DNA from: Akkermansia muciniphila
GTDB taxonomy: Bacteria > Verrucomicrobiota > Verrucomicrobiia > Verrucomicrobiales > Akkermansiaceae
Length of the DNA stretch: 64,000 nucleotides
NCBI GenBank assembly: GCA_945890645.1
Contig: CAMDCV010000008.1
Location: 1-64,000 of the forward strand
Direction of reading: 5' to 3'
Below the pieces are notes generated by a model. It saw only the letters and a program-made list of their open reading frames with translations, did no database searches and was not told the DNA's origin. Below are positions 51,975-61,663 of this stretch, one piece after another. The translations under genes were made by a program, and so were the position numbers. How positions within the stretch are numbered: the stretch's first letter is position 1; every line of letters begins with the position of its first letter.

Positions 51975-53621
51975 TTACGAGTGATGCTCACGATCCAAAG
52001 CATCGGCCTCTTCCACCGTCGCGCCGTCATCCACGCGCTTCGAGAACGAAATGAAACGCGCCAACTCCGAACGCACGATGGGGAGCAGCAAATAAACGCC
52101 AATCAAATTCGGAATGCTCATCGCAAACAACGAAGCATCAGAAAAATCCGTGGCATTGGCCATCGATGCCGAAGAACCCACGACGATAATGAGGCAGAAA
52201 ATCACTTTATAAATCCATGCCGTGATCAGCTTTTTACCGAACAAATATTGCCAGGCCTGCAAGCCGTAGTAACTCCACGTGATCAAGGTCGAGAACGCAA
52301 ATGCAAACACACAGAAGAACAAAACATACTTGAACGAACTATGGATCGTCTCAAAAGCAGCCGAGGTCATCGCGATGCCCTCCTTGAAGCCCGTTCCTGC
52401 CGCGCCTAAAACATAGGAATGACCATTGATGCTGTAGTTTGCTGTATTGCCTTCAAAATTCATCGTAACGCACAGCACGAGAGAAGTCATGGTGCAAATC
52501 ACCACCGTATCAAGAAAGGGCTCCAGCAGTGCAACAACACCTTCCGAAGCAGGACGACGAGTTTTTGCTGCAGCGTGGGCGATGGGAGCGGAGCCGATAC
52601 CCGCCTCGTTCGAGAAAGTAGCTCGACGCATCCCCCAGATGAAGGCAGCCACTAGACCACCCGTGATTGCCGCACGCGGTTGAAACGCCTCTGCCATGAT
52701 CATCTGGATTGCTGGGATGATATGTGAGGCATTTACGATCAATACCAACAATGCACTCAACACATAGATGCCGCACATTAATGGCACAAGCTTGTCCGTG
52801 ACCTTAGCAATGCCCTTAATGCCACCGATGATCACCAATGCCGTCATGAATGCCATGATCATACCAAAAACCCATTGGTTCTGGGAAAAGAACGAATCTG
52901 CACCACCCGTAATGTTAATCAACTGCGAGGTGACTTGATTCACTTGAAAAATGTTGCCACCACCAAACGAGGCAAACACACAGAACACCGCAAAGAAAAA
53001 TGCAAGAATCATTCCTAACGGCTTCATCCCCCGCTCACTGAGACCACGACGCAAATAATACATGGGTCCACCATGCACCCGACCTTCCGTATCAAAGATG
53101 CGGTATTTCACCCCCAAGGTACATTCCGCAAACTTCGTAGACATACCTAAGAATCCACTCAAGAACAACCAGAACGCCACACCGGGACCACCGCTGTGAA
53201 TGCCGATCGCCACACCCGCGATGTTGCCCAAACCAACCGTTCCAGAGACCGCTGCCGTTAAGGCCTGAAAGTGCGTCACTGAACCTGGGTCACTCTCCAA
53301 ACTATATTTGCCCCGCACCGTGCGCATCGCCAAGCCAAAGGCGCGGATGTTGATGAACTTGAACACCAACGTTAGAATCACCCCCGCAGCGGCAAGCCAG
53401 AACACGACCAGCAACGCATCAAAATTTCCGATCTTAACGGAATGAAAAATCGTACTCACAAACGGACCCGTCGCCTTACCAAATAATTCGTCGATTTTCT
53501 GATCGAGCGTTTTCTCGACCACTGGCGCGGCCTCCTGAGCAAAGCTACTGCCGATGCTGAGGAAAAACATCATCACTCCCATCAACCAACCGGTCACGAT
53601 ACGATCCATTTTGCGTTCCAT
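51975..53621 (-). CDS. Alanine/glycine:cation symporter (AGCS) family protein
   Basis: From ATG 53621 (a frame from 53720 is longer) the 548-residue protein starts with a signal-like helix (GWLMGVMMFFLSIGSSFA), then many membrane helices with TAAVSGTVGLGNIAGVAIGI, GGPMYYLRRGLSERG and FSNEAGIGSAPIAHAAAK. AGCS proteins take up alanine or glycine with sodium. It starts 91 bp after the DUF1501 gene's stop. Confidence 0.9.
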   Translation of the reverse strand: MERKMDRIVTGWLMGVMMFFLSIGSSFAQEAAPVVEKTLDQKIDELFGKATGPFVSTIFHSVKIGNFDALLVVFWLAAAGVILTLVFKFINIRAFGLAMRTVRGKYSLESDPGSVTHFQALTAAVSGTVGLGNIAGVAIGIHSGGPGVAFWLFLSGFLGMSTKFAECTLGVKYRIFDTEGRVHGGPMYYLRRGLSERGMKPLGMILAFFFAVFCVFASFGGGNIFQVNQVTSQLINITGGADSFFSQNQWVFGMIMAFMTALVIIGGIKGIAKVTDKLVPLMCGIYVLSALLVLIVNASHIIPAIQMIMAEAFQPRAAITGGLVAAFIWGMRRATFSNEAGIGSAPIAHAAAKTRRPASEGVVALLEPFLDTVVICTMTSLVLCVTMNFEGNTANYSINGHSYVLGAAGTGFKEGIAMTSAAFETIHSSFKYVLFFCVFAFAFSTLITWSYYGLQAWQYLFGKKLITAWIYKVIFCLIIVVGSSASMANATDFSDASLFAMSIPNLIGVYLLLPIVRSELARFISFSKRVDDGATVEEADALDREHHS

Positions 53622-53712
53622 ACTCACGCAAACTGACAAAGGATACGCGCTGACACAAGCACGAAAGAGGCATGTGCGACATTCATCGACTTTGATCGGA
53701 CGACTCCCCTCT

Positions 53713-54999
53713 TTACGCAAAAATCGCGTTCACTGGTTTACCTTTGTTGCCGATGGTGAACGGACGCCCGCTCGGACTCACGACCGCTTTTTCGATCGGC
53801 AAGCCACAGGCCTGCGCAATCGTCGCATGCAGATCGCCGACCGACACTGGATCTTTGGCAACTTCGCCACCCGCGGCATCGCTGGCGCCGTGGACAAAGC
53901 CACGTTTCGCACCACCGCCGGCCAGCACACAGGAAAACACCAAGGGGTGGTGACCGCGACCACTACCATCGAAGCTGGGTTTACGCCCGAATTCCGTTGC
54001 TACGACTACCATAGTACTATCAAGCATGCCACGCGAATCGAGGTCGCTGATCAGTGCGGCAAATGCAGCATCAAATTCGGCCCCGCGATCTTCCATGCCG
54101 CCTTCAATGTCTTTGTGCATGTCCCAACCGCCACTTTCCACTTCGACATAGCGCACGCCACCTTCGACCAAACGCCGCGCGAGCAGGCAGCCTTGACCGA
54201 ATTTATTACGACCATATTTTTCACGAAGATCTGCCGCTTCATTTTCGAGATCGAAACACTGCAAGTCCTTGCCCTTCATGAGGCGAAGAGTGCTTTCATA
54301 AAAATCGTTATAGGCGGCGATGCTTGGGTCATTGACGACCTCACTGAACTTGCCATCCATTTGGCTCAACAACGAGAGCCGCTTTTGCATCACGGTCGAA
54401 TCCGCTTTGGCAATCGCATGTTGCAACCCTTCATCGGGATCGAGAATCGGCAATGGACTCATGGTGGCTGGAAAAAATCCGTTGCCATGATTGGCGGGAC
54501 GATTCACACAAACACTGCTCGGCAAGGTGGCGTGACTCGCACCAAGATAATTTTGCGCCCACGCGCCGAAGGTCGGATGCACGATGGTGCCACGTTTTTC
54601 AAATCCGGTGCGCATCAAATAGCGCGCTTGTTCATGCACCCCGACTTTGGCCGTCATGCTGCGGATCACTGAAATTTTATCGGCGATTTTTGCCGTCTGC
54701 GGAAGAAACGAAGAGACCTGAAAGTCCGCCTTTGTGCTCACCGCCGAGCCCGGTCCTTTCGATGCTCCCGTCTTGGGATCAAAGCTATCAATCTGGCTCA
54801 GTCCCCCCGAGAGTTGCAGCATGATCACCGCTTTGGCTTTGCCAAATCCCGGCTTGCCTTGCGGAGCGGGAGCCGTTTCTGCCCCGAAACTTTGCGCGGA
54901 AAAGTACGGCAGCACCGTGAGGCCGAAGGCGGACTTCGCCATACGTTCGACAAACAGTCGGCGCGTCACTTCGTTCAATTTGTTGTGGTCGGATTTCAT
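53713..54999 (-). CDS. DUF1501 (sulfatase-like) protein with Tat signal
   Basis: From ATG 54999 the 428-residue protein has a twin-arginine signal (TRRLFVERMAKSAFGL), and in the mature part LQLSGGLSQIDSFDPKTG, GVHEQARYLMRTGF, EVESGGWDMHKDI and DSTMVVVATEFGRKPSFDG, the DUF1501 pattern. The family is almost confined to PVC bacteria and is fused or paired with DUF1549/DUF1553 proteins. It begins 23 bp after that gene. Function (polysaccharide or sulfate-ester related) is not established. Confidence 0.9.
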   Translation of the reverse strand: MKSDHNKLNEVTRRLFVERMAKSAFGLTVLPYFSAQSFGAETAPAPQGKPGFGKAKAVIMLQLSGGLSQIDSFDPKTGASKGPGSAVSTKADFQVSSFLPQTAKIADKISVIRSMTAKVGVHEQARYLMRTGFEKRGTIVHPTFGAWAQNYLGASHATLPSSVCVNRPANHGNGFFPATMSPLPILDPDEGLQHAIAKADSTVMQKRLSLLSQMDGKFSEVVNDPSIAAYNDFYESTLRLMKGKDLQCFDLENEAADLREKYGRNKFGQGCLLARRLVEGGVRYVEVESGGWDMHKDIEGGMEDRGAEFDAAFAALISDLDSRGMLDSTMVVVATEFGRKPSFDGSGRGHHPLVFSCVLAGGGAKRGFVHGASDAAGGEVAKDPVSVGDLHATIAQACGLPIEKAVVSPSGRPFTIGNKGKPVNAIFA

Positions 55000-55022
55000 A
55001 ATCGCTGTGGCAGTAAAATTTG

Positions 55023-57158
55023 TTAGGGAAGGAAAAGGAATTCGCGAGAATTGAGCAATACCCAAGCGATATCTTCGAGGCGCAGACCCTCTTTAAGGGC
55101 GGCTAGGGATTTTGTTGATTCATCAGAATTCGGCTTGCGGCTGAGGAAGCTGATGTAGAGGGAGTTGACTTGATCCATGGGAGTTTCCTGTTCTTTGGCA
55201 GAACGAATCGCGAGCGAGTACTGAGCGACCATGTCCTGCACGGGGCCATTCATGAGCTGCAGCATCTGCGGCACACTGCCATCGGTGGTGTTGCTGTCAG
55301 CTACCATGCGATCGCTTTGACCAAACAATCGCAGAAAGTGATTTTCCGGAGCGGGTTGTTGGATTTCACTGGCGCGGGCAAGTAATAAACCGGAACGAAA
55401 CTCAGGCCTGCCGCCTTCATAAAATGAAGCAATACCGCGTGGATTGGCGTTTTGTTTTTTGCCGCCTCCACCTTTGATTTTCACACCATCTTTTTGTAAC
55501 TCTGCGACTACAGCCTTCACTTTTTCGACAGTCATTTCATTTTCATCAATGGCGGAATTTCGCATGTCATCACCACGGCGCAGTAACAAATGATCGCCCG
55601 CGTCCCCTGTCACCAGACAGACAATCGAGTCCCAAGCCTGTTCGGCACTCATGCGACGAATCACGGGTCCTGGGAATCGATAGGTTTGAGTATCTTCGGG
55701 GATTTGACTCGCTTGACGCTGATACGCTGCGGTGTGAAACAGGATGCGCTGGAATTCGCGCAGATCAAATTTCGCTTGTTTCATGTAGGTCGTCAGCTGA
55801 GCTAACAACTCCGGATTGCTGGCGAGAGCTGGATCGTCGATATCCCACACTGGTTCTTGCACGGCGAGACCGAAGACTTTTTTCCACAAACGATTGGCGA
55901 TCGCCGTGGCGAAACGCGGATTCTCCGGATGCACCATCCAATCGGCGAATTGATTGCGAAGCTGCGCGGCATTTTTTTGCTCTGCGACTTCGTAGGACAA
56001 ATTGTCTTTTTTGGTATCGTCCCAACGGATCAGCGCGGGTACGGTCAATTCACCAGGTTTGGCGTCTTTGTATTTGTAATCTTCAGGAAACTTCAAGCGA
56101 TTCTGCGGCAAATCCACCAAGTTGTAGGCATTGGCGGTGAGCACCTGTGCGGCTACAAGTTTGCCTACACCTGCGAGTTCCTCGGATTTAATCAGGCGAC
56201 GGGCTTTCCGAAAGACATCTTCATGATAGCCATCGGTCGCCCCAAAAAACGCCGCCATGCTATAGAAATCATGCTGTGTCCAATTCGCAAAGGGATGATC
56301 ATGGCATTGCGCGCAGGAGACATTCGCTCCGAGGAATGTCGTCAACAAATTCGAAACACCATCAAGTGGCATCTGTGCATCACGCAGGAGAAAACCCGCC
56401 GCGCCGTTTTGGTTGAGCTTGCCATCGGCGGTCAGCATGTCGCGCACCATCGCATTCCACGGTACGTTCATCGCGATTTGATCCTTGAGCCAGTCTTCGT
56501 AAAGAAAAGCGCGTGCGCCTTTGCCGTAGTCGTCTTTCACCCGCAGCATGTCGGCCAACCAATTATACATCTGCATGGTGTAGCCGGGAGAATTCAATAA
56601 GGCATTGATCAAGTTCGAGCGCTTCTGCGGCGACGTGTCCTTTAAAAACGCCTGCGCTTCTTGTTCAGTAGGAATGCGTCCAATCGTATCGAGATAAATG
56701 CGTCGCAGAAAAATGCTATCTGAGATGGTCGGATTCGCAGCGGTATTGCTGGTTTTGAGCGCCAAGTTAACGGATTCATCCAAGCGCGCGGCGGCCTGAT
56801 TGATCACTTCTTGCGCCAAGGGAGGCCGCGGCTGAGCGAGTTTACAGGCTTGCGCAAAAGCTTGATCGGCAGCGCTCAGACGCGCGATGGGAAAGCGTGC
56901 CAGAACTTGGTCCTTTTTCTCTACGGTCACGATGCCATTTTCCAGAGCCCGGAATTTCGCCTCCAGTTTCTCGCCACCCGAGGCTGTCCACGTATGCCAA
57001 GAAAAATTAGCCGAAGGTGTGGGATCAGCGGGCAATGCGGCTGTCTCGGTTGGTGCATTGGCACGCCCTTTGCCCTTTTTCTTACCAATAGGAGCCGCCA
57101 CTACTGCCATAGTGCTCAACGCGGAAAGTGTGACGAATAGGAAAAAAGTGCGTTTCAT
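55023..57158 (-). CDS. DUF1549/DUF1553 (PSD1/PSCyt2) protein with N-terminal SHD1 domain
   Basis: From ATG 57158 the 711-residue protein has a signal peptide (MKRTFFLFVTLSALSTMAV), a SLA1-homology-like SHD1 domain (about 50-105), DUF1549 (about 130-340, DSIFLRRIYLDTIGRIP, ANVSCAQCHDHPFANW with a CxxCH) and DUF1553 (about 420-700, NPRFATAIANRLWKKVFG, FDLREFQRILFHTAAYQR). It lacks the N-terminal PSCyt1 cytochrome of many relatives. It is paired with DUF1501 downstream, the usual PVC two-gene unit. Function unknown. Confidence 0.9.
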   Translation of the reverse strand: MKRTFFLFVTLSALSTMAVVAAPIGKKKGKGRANAPTETAALPADPTPSANFSWHTWTASGGEKLEAKFRALENGIVTVEKKDQVLARFPIARLSAADQAFAQACKLAQPRPPLAQEVINQAAARLDESVNLALKTSNTAANPTISDSIFLRRIYLDTIGRIPTEQEAQAFLKDTSPQKRSNLINALLNSPGYTMQMYNWLADMLRVKDDYGKGARAFLYEDWLKDQIAMNVPWNAMVRDMLTADGKLNQNGAAGFLLRDAQMPLDGVSNLLTTFLGANVSCAQCHDHPFANWTQHDFYSMAAFFGATDGYHEDVFRKARRLIKSEELAGVGKLVAAQVLTANAYNLVDLPQNRLKFPEDYKYKDAKPGELTVPALIRWDDTKKDNLSYEVAEQKNAAQLRNQFADWMVHPENPRFATAIANRLWKKVFGLAVQEPVWDIDDPALASNPELLAQLTTYMKQAKFDLREFQRILFHTAAYQRQASQIPEDTQTYRFPGPVIRRMSAEQAWDSIVCLVTGDAGDHLLLRRGDDMRNSAIDENEMTVEKVKAVVAELQKDGVKIKGGGGKKQNANPRGIASFYEGGRPEFRSGLLLARASEIQQPAPENHFLRLFGQSDRMVADSNTTDGSVPQMLQLMNGPVQDMVAQYSLAIRSAKEQETPMDQVNSLYISFLSRKPNSDESTKSLAALKEGLRLEDIAWVLLNSREFLFLP

Positions 57159-57513
57159 AATATGATTCAACAGCATGAAACTGCATCTAATCAGAATAGT
57201 TGCGGAAGGGAATCAGAATTTTCCGAATTCCTGTTGAAGACCTTGGCCTCTTCTTTCCCTATGATAGCTGGGGTGGCTCTCGATTGGCAGGCGCCAGACG
57301 CTTCCTTCTACCTAGACATAAGGGGGCTTCGATTTACTGAAATAACCTTATGACCAAGCGTGCTTCACTAGGGCGCTTTCGCGAGAACCTGATTCGCTCT
57401 AAAAATGCCCCCCCCTGAGACGTCGGGGCAACCCCACGAAAAAAAATATAAAAAAAATTGACAAGTTCATAGTACAGGTATAGCCGAACCGCGCCTATTC
57501 TTAAGTACAGACT
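57159..57513. other. Intergenic region between divergent DUF1549 and PEP-CTERM genes
   Basis: 355 bp with no convincing gene; the 63-codon frame at 57162-57353 is unlikely. There is an A-rich tract (57439-57457) followed by a promoter-like TTGACA for the PEP-CTERM gene. No RNA or repeat was recognised. Confidence 0.5.
57458..57484 (+). promoter_or_regulatory. Possible promoter of the PEP-CTERM gene
   Basis: TTGACA (57458-57463) and TATAGC (57479-57484) are 15 bp apart, after an A-tract that could act as an UP-like element, 29 bp upstream of the TTG start. Spacing is short for sigma70. Confidence 0.4.
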
Positions 57514-58572
57514 TTGAATCATTTTGCTAAGTTCCTCATCACTTCCATTTTCATTGCGATTTCCGCAGTAGCTACTTCTGCTGGATCGATCACCGCAGCA
57601 TATCTTCCACACGGACCCGCCAATCCGACGAATCCCGCATGGGGGCAAGCCAACTATCGCGACATTCCGTGGTGGTTTCATGACGACAATTCGGTTTGGA
57701 GCACGGGAACTCCTGGAGCTGCGGATGCCTACGACATCTCCGCAGTATGGGCAGCCCGCTTGAATAAAAACAATGTTGGCGGTTACGAAGCTGCGATCAT
57801 CAACACTCCCAATTATTCGAATCTGGGAACCAACCCATACGGCGCTGCTGGTGGAGCATTCGGAACACCGAGGGATATCACATGGGGCAATGGCACCAAA
57901 TGGAATTTCACCATGGAGTATAGATGGAGCAACGGGGAGCCGACCGCTACGTGGACTTTCCAAAATGGCTCGACTACAACCACCGCTTCTGCGGCGCTGG
58001 GCTCGCGAGTGATCGATTTCGTCGAAGGAAATGTTGCTCGTCCACTGACTTCAACAGGAGCCCCGAACCCCTACCAAGAGCCGCACGTTCTCAGTGACCT
58101 GTTGCTCCGCTTCGGGACGGTCGATTCGGGAACGGGTGCCACCATGAACAGTGTGACAGTGGGCGAAATTGCATTATCCGTCGACGGCGGAGCAGCCGAG
58201 AGCATTAACTATGTCGACGTCGAGGGCAATCTCCAGCACTCACTCACCACCCGATGGGATTATGTGGCGGGAGGAACCAGCGCGGACAATCCGCGGAAGA
58301 TTGAGTTCTTGCTGTTGGACGACGTGCTGCCGGGACATACAAAAGACTTTAGCTTGACCGGGGAACTCACTTTCGCGTGGACGGGCGCGGCCTCTAGTAT
58401 CGCGGGCAGCGGCTTGATTTTCGAGGCTAAAATGGGTGATCTCGATTTTTTCCCCGGAGCGCAGTCATTTGCCGTGATTCCGAATTCGTCTTCATTCGAC
58501 TTGATTCCCGAGCCGTCTGGAACACTACTGCTAGGCATTGGCTTCCTGACCTGCCTGCGGCGGAAACGATAA
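57514..58572 (+). CDS. PEP-CTERM sorting-signal protein
   Basis: The 352-residue protein (TTG start) has an N-terminal signal (FLITSIFIAISAVATSAGS), a Gly/Asn/Ser/Thr-rich mature part and a C-terminal tripartite sorting tail: IPEPSGTLLLGIGFLTCLRRKR, that is PEP, a hydrophobic helix and basic residues. PEP-CTERM proteins are sorted and cleaved by an exosortase and usually end up on the cell surface or in exopolysaccharide. No exosortase gene is present in this window. The mature part resembles autotransporter-like or secreted structural proteins but no enzyme domain is seen. Confidence 0.8.
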   Translation: MNHFAKFLITSIFIAISAVATSAGSITAAYLPHGPANPTNPAWGQANYRDIPWWFHDDNSVWSTGTPGAADAYDISAVWAARLNKNNVGGYEAAIINTPNYSNLGTNPYGAAGGAFGTPRDITWGNGTKWNFTMEYRWSNGEPTATWTFQNGSTTTTASAALGSRVIDFVEGNVARPLTSTGAPNPYQEPHVLSDLLLRFGTVDSGTGATMNSVTVGEIALSVDGGAAESINYVDVEGNLQHSLTTRWDYVAGGTSADNPRKIEFLLLDDVLPGHTKDFSLTGELTFAWTGAASSIAGSGLIFEAKMGDLDFFPGAQSFAVIPNSSSFDLIPEPSGTLLLGIGFLTCLRRKR

Positions 58573-58622
58573 GCCCGAGTCCGCGCCCTCCTGTGCCGGT
58601 ACCAGCATTGTGAGCTGCCTGT

Positions 58623-59162
58623 TTACGAATTACATCCTTTTCTGTCACTCTCCACACGGGCCAAGATCCACATCATATCGGACAAGCGATTGAGAAAAAG
58701 CAGGACGTCCATGCTGACCTCCTCACCGCTCTCATGCAATTCCCAAGAGTTCCGCTCGGCACGTCGTGCGACGGCACGCGCCATGTCGAGTGCGGCAGAA
58801 GCAATCGCCCCCTCCGCGCCGGGACGCGCCCAACCGGTGAAACGCACACCACGGCTTTCCAACTCCTTGGCTGTCTCTTCCAGCCATATGACATCCTCCG
58901 CTGAAATGGCAGCGTAGGTATAGCGCTCGCGGTCTTCGGGTAATGTCGCGAGTTGTCCCATCGCGGCGACGAGCTTTTCCTGCACGCGGTCAATGATCGG
59001 CTCGATCTCGGCGCGCAGTCCGGCGGCTCTTGCCAAACCTAAAGCGGTATTCAATTCATCGACCGCCCCCAAGGCCTGCACGCGCAGGGATGTCTTGCGA
59101 ATGCGACGCCCGAATAACAAATCGGTTTCGCCGTCATCGCCGCGTTTGGTGATGATGCTCAT
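58623..59162 (-). CDS. Cob(I)yrinic acid a,c-diamide adenosyltransferase, PduO type
   Basis: The 179-residue protein starts MSIITKRGDDGETDLLFG and has ALGAVDELNTALGLARA and WILARVESDR, the ATP and corrinoid site motifs of the PduO family. It makes adenosylcobalamin from cob(I)alamin and ATP. Its ATG overlaps the upstream secreted-protein gene's stop by 4 bp. Confidence 0.92.
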   Translation of the reverse strand: MSIITKRGDDGETDLLFGRRIRKTSLRVQALGAVDELNTALGLARAAGLRAEIEPIIDRVQEKLVAAMGQLATLPEDRERYTYAAISAEDVIWLEETAKELESRGVRFTGWARPGAEGAIASAALDMARAVARRAERNSWELHESGEEVSMDVLLFLNRLSDMMWILARVESDRKGCNS

Positions 59163-59773
59163 GGCTGTGAATCGTTTTTGCCTTGGGCATCAGGAGATAG
59201 TGGGACCGGCTTCACTTTCACATCGGTCAACAGATCCCACGCCACTTTTTTGTTGTCCAGCCGCAGCAACTCTGACGCATAGACGGCGTCTTCATTGCGT
59301 GCATCCATTTCCGCCGCTACCTCTACAAAACAACGCCCCAACAACACATCCTCTTCGGCAGTCTGTTTCATCAATAACTGCCCGCGCGTAAGTAGCAGAC
59401 GGGCTAGCACTTCAGAGCTGTAATCGCCTTCTACCTTCTGCGGCAGTATGCCTTTTTCCAACTGGTAGTTCATCACCACTGCCTTGCGATTGCGGGGTGA
59501 CAAATGCAGTGACAATGCGAGTAGTCGACGCGCTTGCGTCAGTGAGGCGGGAGAGCCTTTGCCTTCAACAATCTGATTGCCCGCGTAGTTGGCGAGATTG
59601 ATCGCGTATTCTTCGCGCTCTTTGTCCATCATCGACAAGCGATCCGAAAACAACCCAGCACCGACCACCGGAGCCTTATACTCGAACTTTTTCTCCTCCG
59701 CCGCCTGTACTGACAGGCTGCAGAGCATCAGTCCAATCATTCCTTGCCACATACGCTTCACAAGACGTAGCAT
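59159..59773 (-). CDS. Secreted TPR-like protein, unknown function
   Basis: The 204-residue protein has a signal peptide (GMIGLMLCSLSVQAAEEKK) and alpha-helical repeats (SLTQARRLLALSLHLSPRN, EVLARLLLTRGQLLMKQ, EMDARNEDAVYASEL) suggestive of degenerate TPRs. It ends 4 bp inside the adenosyltransferase start. No family is recognised. Confidence 0.65.
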   Translation of the reverse strand: MLRLVKRMWQGMIGLMLCSLSVQAAEEKKFEYKAPVVGAGLFSDRLSMMDKEREEYAINLANYAGNQIVEGKGSPASLTQARRLLALSLHLSPRNRKAVVMNYQLEKGILPQKVEGDYSSEVLARLLLTRGQLLMKQTAEEDVLLGRCFVEVAAEMDARNEDAVYASELLRLDNKKVAWDLLTDVKVKPVPLSPDAQGKNDSQP

Positions 59774-59796
59774 CCCGTGAACTCAAAAATTATCAA

Positions 59797-60354
59797 GTGC
59801 CAAATCCCGATCCCGTCAAAATCAAACACGCCCTGCGCCGGCAACTGCGGACGATTTCCGTAGCGGATCCGGTTGCTGCTTCGCGGGCGATTGTCGGATC
59901 GCTGGCCACTCTACTGCGCGCCCACCCGGAGTGGCATAGCATCGCGATCTTCGCGGCCCTCCCGCGTGAACCAAACCTTGCTGACTTACTCGCGCTGTTT
60001 CCCGATCGTGCGTTTTTTTATCCCCGTGTGCAGGAAAAAACGATGACGTTTCATCGAGTTGCCGATCCAGAAAATGAGCTGATCGCAGGTCCATGGGGGC
60101 TGAGTGAACCGATCGAATCCTTGCCCCTCGCCACCGCTGCAGAGATTGATGTGATGCTCTGCCCCGGAACGGCTTTCACGCGCGATGGCAAACGCCTTGG
60201 CAAGGGCGGTGGATACTATGACCTGTACCTCCACGCATGCGGAGCCACGCGACCTACGTGCATCGGTGTAACATTCGCTGCAATGATCGTGGATGACCTG
60301 CCGCATGAAGCGCATGACATTGTCATGGACCATGTCGTGAGTGAAATTTGTTAG
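59797..60354 (+). CDS. 5-formyltetrahydrofolate cyclo-ligase
   Basis: The 185-residue protein (GTG start) has PREPNLADLLALF, FFYPRV, GPWGLSEP, DVMLCPGTAFTRDGKRLG and the GKGGGYYDLYL ATP/folate loop near residue 130. It converts 5-formyl-THF to 5,10-methenyl-THF. It is divergent from the TPR-like gene. Confidence 0.92.
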   Translation: MPNPDPVKIKHALRRQLRTISVADPVAASRAIVGSLATLLRAHPEWHSIAIFAALPREPNLADLLALFPDRAFFYPRVQEKTMTFHRVADPENELIAGPWGLSEPIESLPLATAAEIDVMLCPGTAFTRDGKRLGKGGGYYDLYLHACGATRPTCIGVTFAAMIVDDLPHEAHDIVMDHVVSEIC

Positions 60355-60412
60355 ACGATGATCGGAGAAACCTACAACGCCACTAGGCATTGACACCACA
60401 AGGTGATTGGTA

Positions 60413-61654
60413 TTGGCTCGCGCTGTGCCAGCACAACACAACATTCGCCGCGCCGCCCACGCAGCCCTCCATGCCTGGGGAAAAGGCCACGACTACGCGG
60501 AAACTCTCGTCGAACGCCACGCGCAACGCTACCAACTCTCGACTTCAGATCGTGGACTTCTCAACGCCATCCTCTTTGGGGTGCTGCGCCATCGCCGTGT
60601 GCTCGATCATTTCATCACCGAGATGCGCCGTGGCAAACTCGATGCCGATGCCCGCGATCTGCTGCGCATTGGATTATTTCAGGTGCTGATTCTCAACATC
60701 GCCGACCATGCCGCCGTCAATGAAACAGTCGAAGCGGGAAAAGCCAACATTCGCGGACTACTCAATGCCGTGCTGCGTCGCGCCGTCGGTCAAAAAGCGA
60801 AATTATTAGAAAAATTATCCGATTTGCCACCTGCGGAATTCCACTCGCATCCGGATTGGTTATTCAAGCGCTGGCGCAAGCACTACGGTGCCGATCAAGC
60901 GATCGCTCTGATGGAATGGAATCAGGAACCGGCGGAAAATTACGCCCACTATAATCCGCTTTCCCAACAGCCCTGCCCGCTCGAAGACCCGCTTCCCGAA
61001 GTACCGGGATTTTTTCGCATCGAAGGACCAGTGCCGATGAAACTCATCCGTGAAGGCATCATATACATGCAGGATCCGGCGACGCGACACAGCGTGGAAA
61101 TGCTAGCCCCGCAACCAGGCGAAACCGTTCTCGATGCCTGTGCCGCGCCCGGAGGCAAAGCCGCTCTGATCGCCGCAGCGATGGAAAATCGCGGCACTTT
61201 GATCGCGACCGATTCTAACGAAAAACGCATTCCTCGCCTCGAAGAAAATCTGCAACGACTTCACGTCACCTGTGCCACGATTTCTCAACACGACTGGCTG
61301 GAACCAGCTCCCGACAAGTGGCACAATACCTTCGATGCCATCCTGCTCGATGTCCCCTGCTCCAATACGGGCGTGTTCCGGCGTCGAGTCGATGCCCGCT
61401 GGCGCTTGCAGCCACGCGATTTATCCGACCTTCCCGTAATTCAAAAACGCATCATCGAAAACGCACTACCTTGCTTAAAAAAAGGGGGTCGCCTCGTCTA
61501 TTCGACCTGCTCGATCGAACCAGAAGAAAATTCCAACTTGATTGCCGACTTCCTCAAGGATCACCCGCAGCTCACCTTGGTGGCGCAAAAGCAGGTGCTC
61601 CCTTGCGTTGATCACACCGACGGAGCCTACTGCGCCTTATTTAAACTCACTTGA
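60413..61654 (+). CDS. rsmB: 16S rRNA (cytosine-967-C5)-methyltransferase
   Basis: From a TTG at 60413 (preceded by AAGGTG 7 bp upstream; TTG 60407 is the first in-frame option) the protein is about 413 residues. The N-terminal NusB-like domain (AHAALHAWGKGHDYAE, LNAILFGVLRHRRVLDHF) is followed by a Rossmann methyltransferase: VLDACAAPGGKAALI (SAM), DVPCSNTGVFRRR (motif IV, catalytic Cys) and VYSTCSIEPEEN (motif VI, second Cys). It methylates C967 of 16S rRNA. Confidence 0.92.
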   Translation: MARAVPAQHNIRRAAHAALHAWGKGHDYAETLVERHAQRYQLSTSDRGLLNAILFGVLRHRRVLDHFITEMRRGKLDADARDLLRIGLFQVLILNIADHAAVNETVEAGKANIRGLLNAVLRRAVGQKAKLLEKLSDLPPAEFHSHPDWLFKRWRKHYGADQAIALMEWNQEPAENYAHYNPLSQQPCPLEDPLPEVPGFFRIEGPVPMKLIREGIIYMQDPATRHSVEMLAPQPGETVLDACAAPGGKAALIAAAMENRGTLIATDSNEKRIPRLEENLQRLHVTCATISQHDWLEPAPDKWHNTFDAILLDVPCSNTGVFRRRVDARWRLQPRDLSDLPVIQKRIIENALPCLKKGGRLVYSTCSIEPEENSNLIADFLKDHPQLTLVAQKQVLPCVDHTDGAYCALFKLT

Positions 61655-61663
61655 CGATTGCCG

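Noticed and set aside
57162-57353. 63-codon plus-strand frame upstream of the PEP-CTERM gene
   Set aside because: No ribosome site or recognisable sequence, and it lies in the divergent promoter region.
57334-57963. 209-codon minus-strand frame across the PEP-CTERM gene start
   Set aside because: Antisense to a gene with clear signal and sorting tail; Arg/Ser/Cys-rich shadow.
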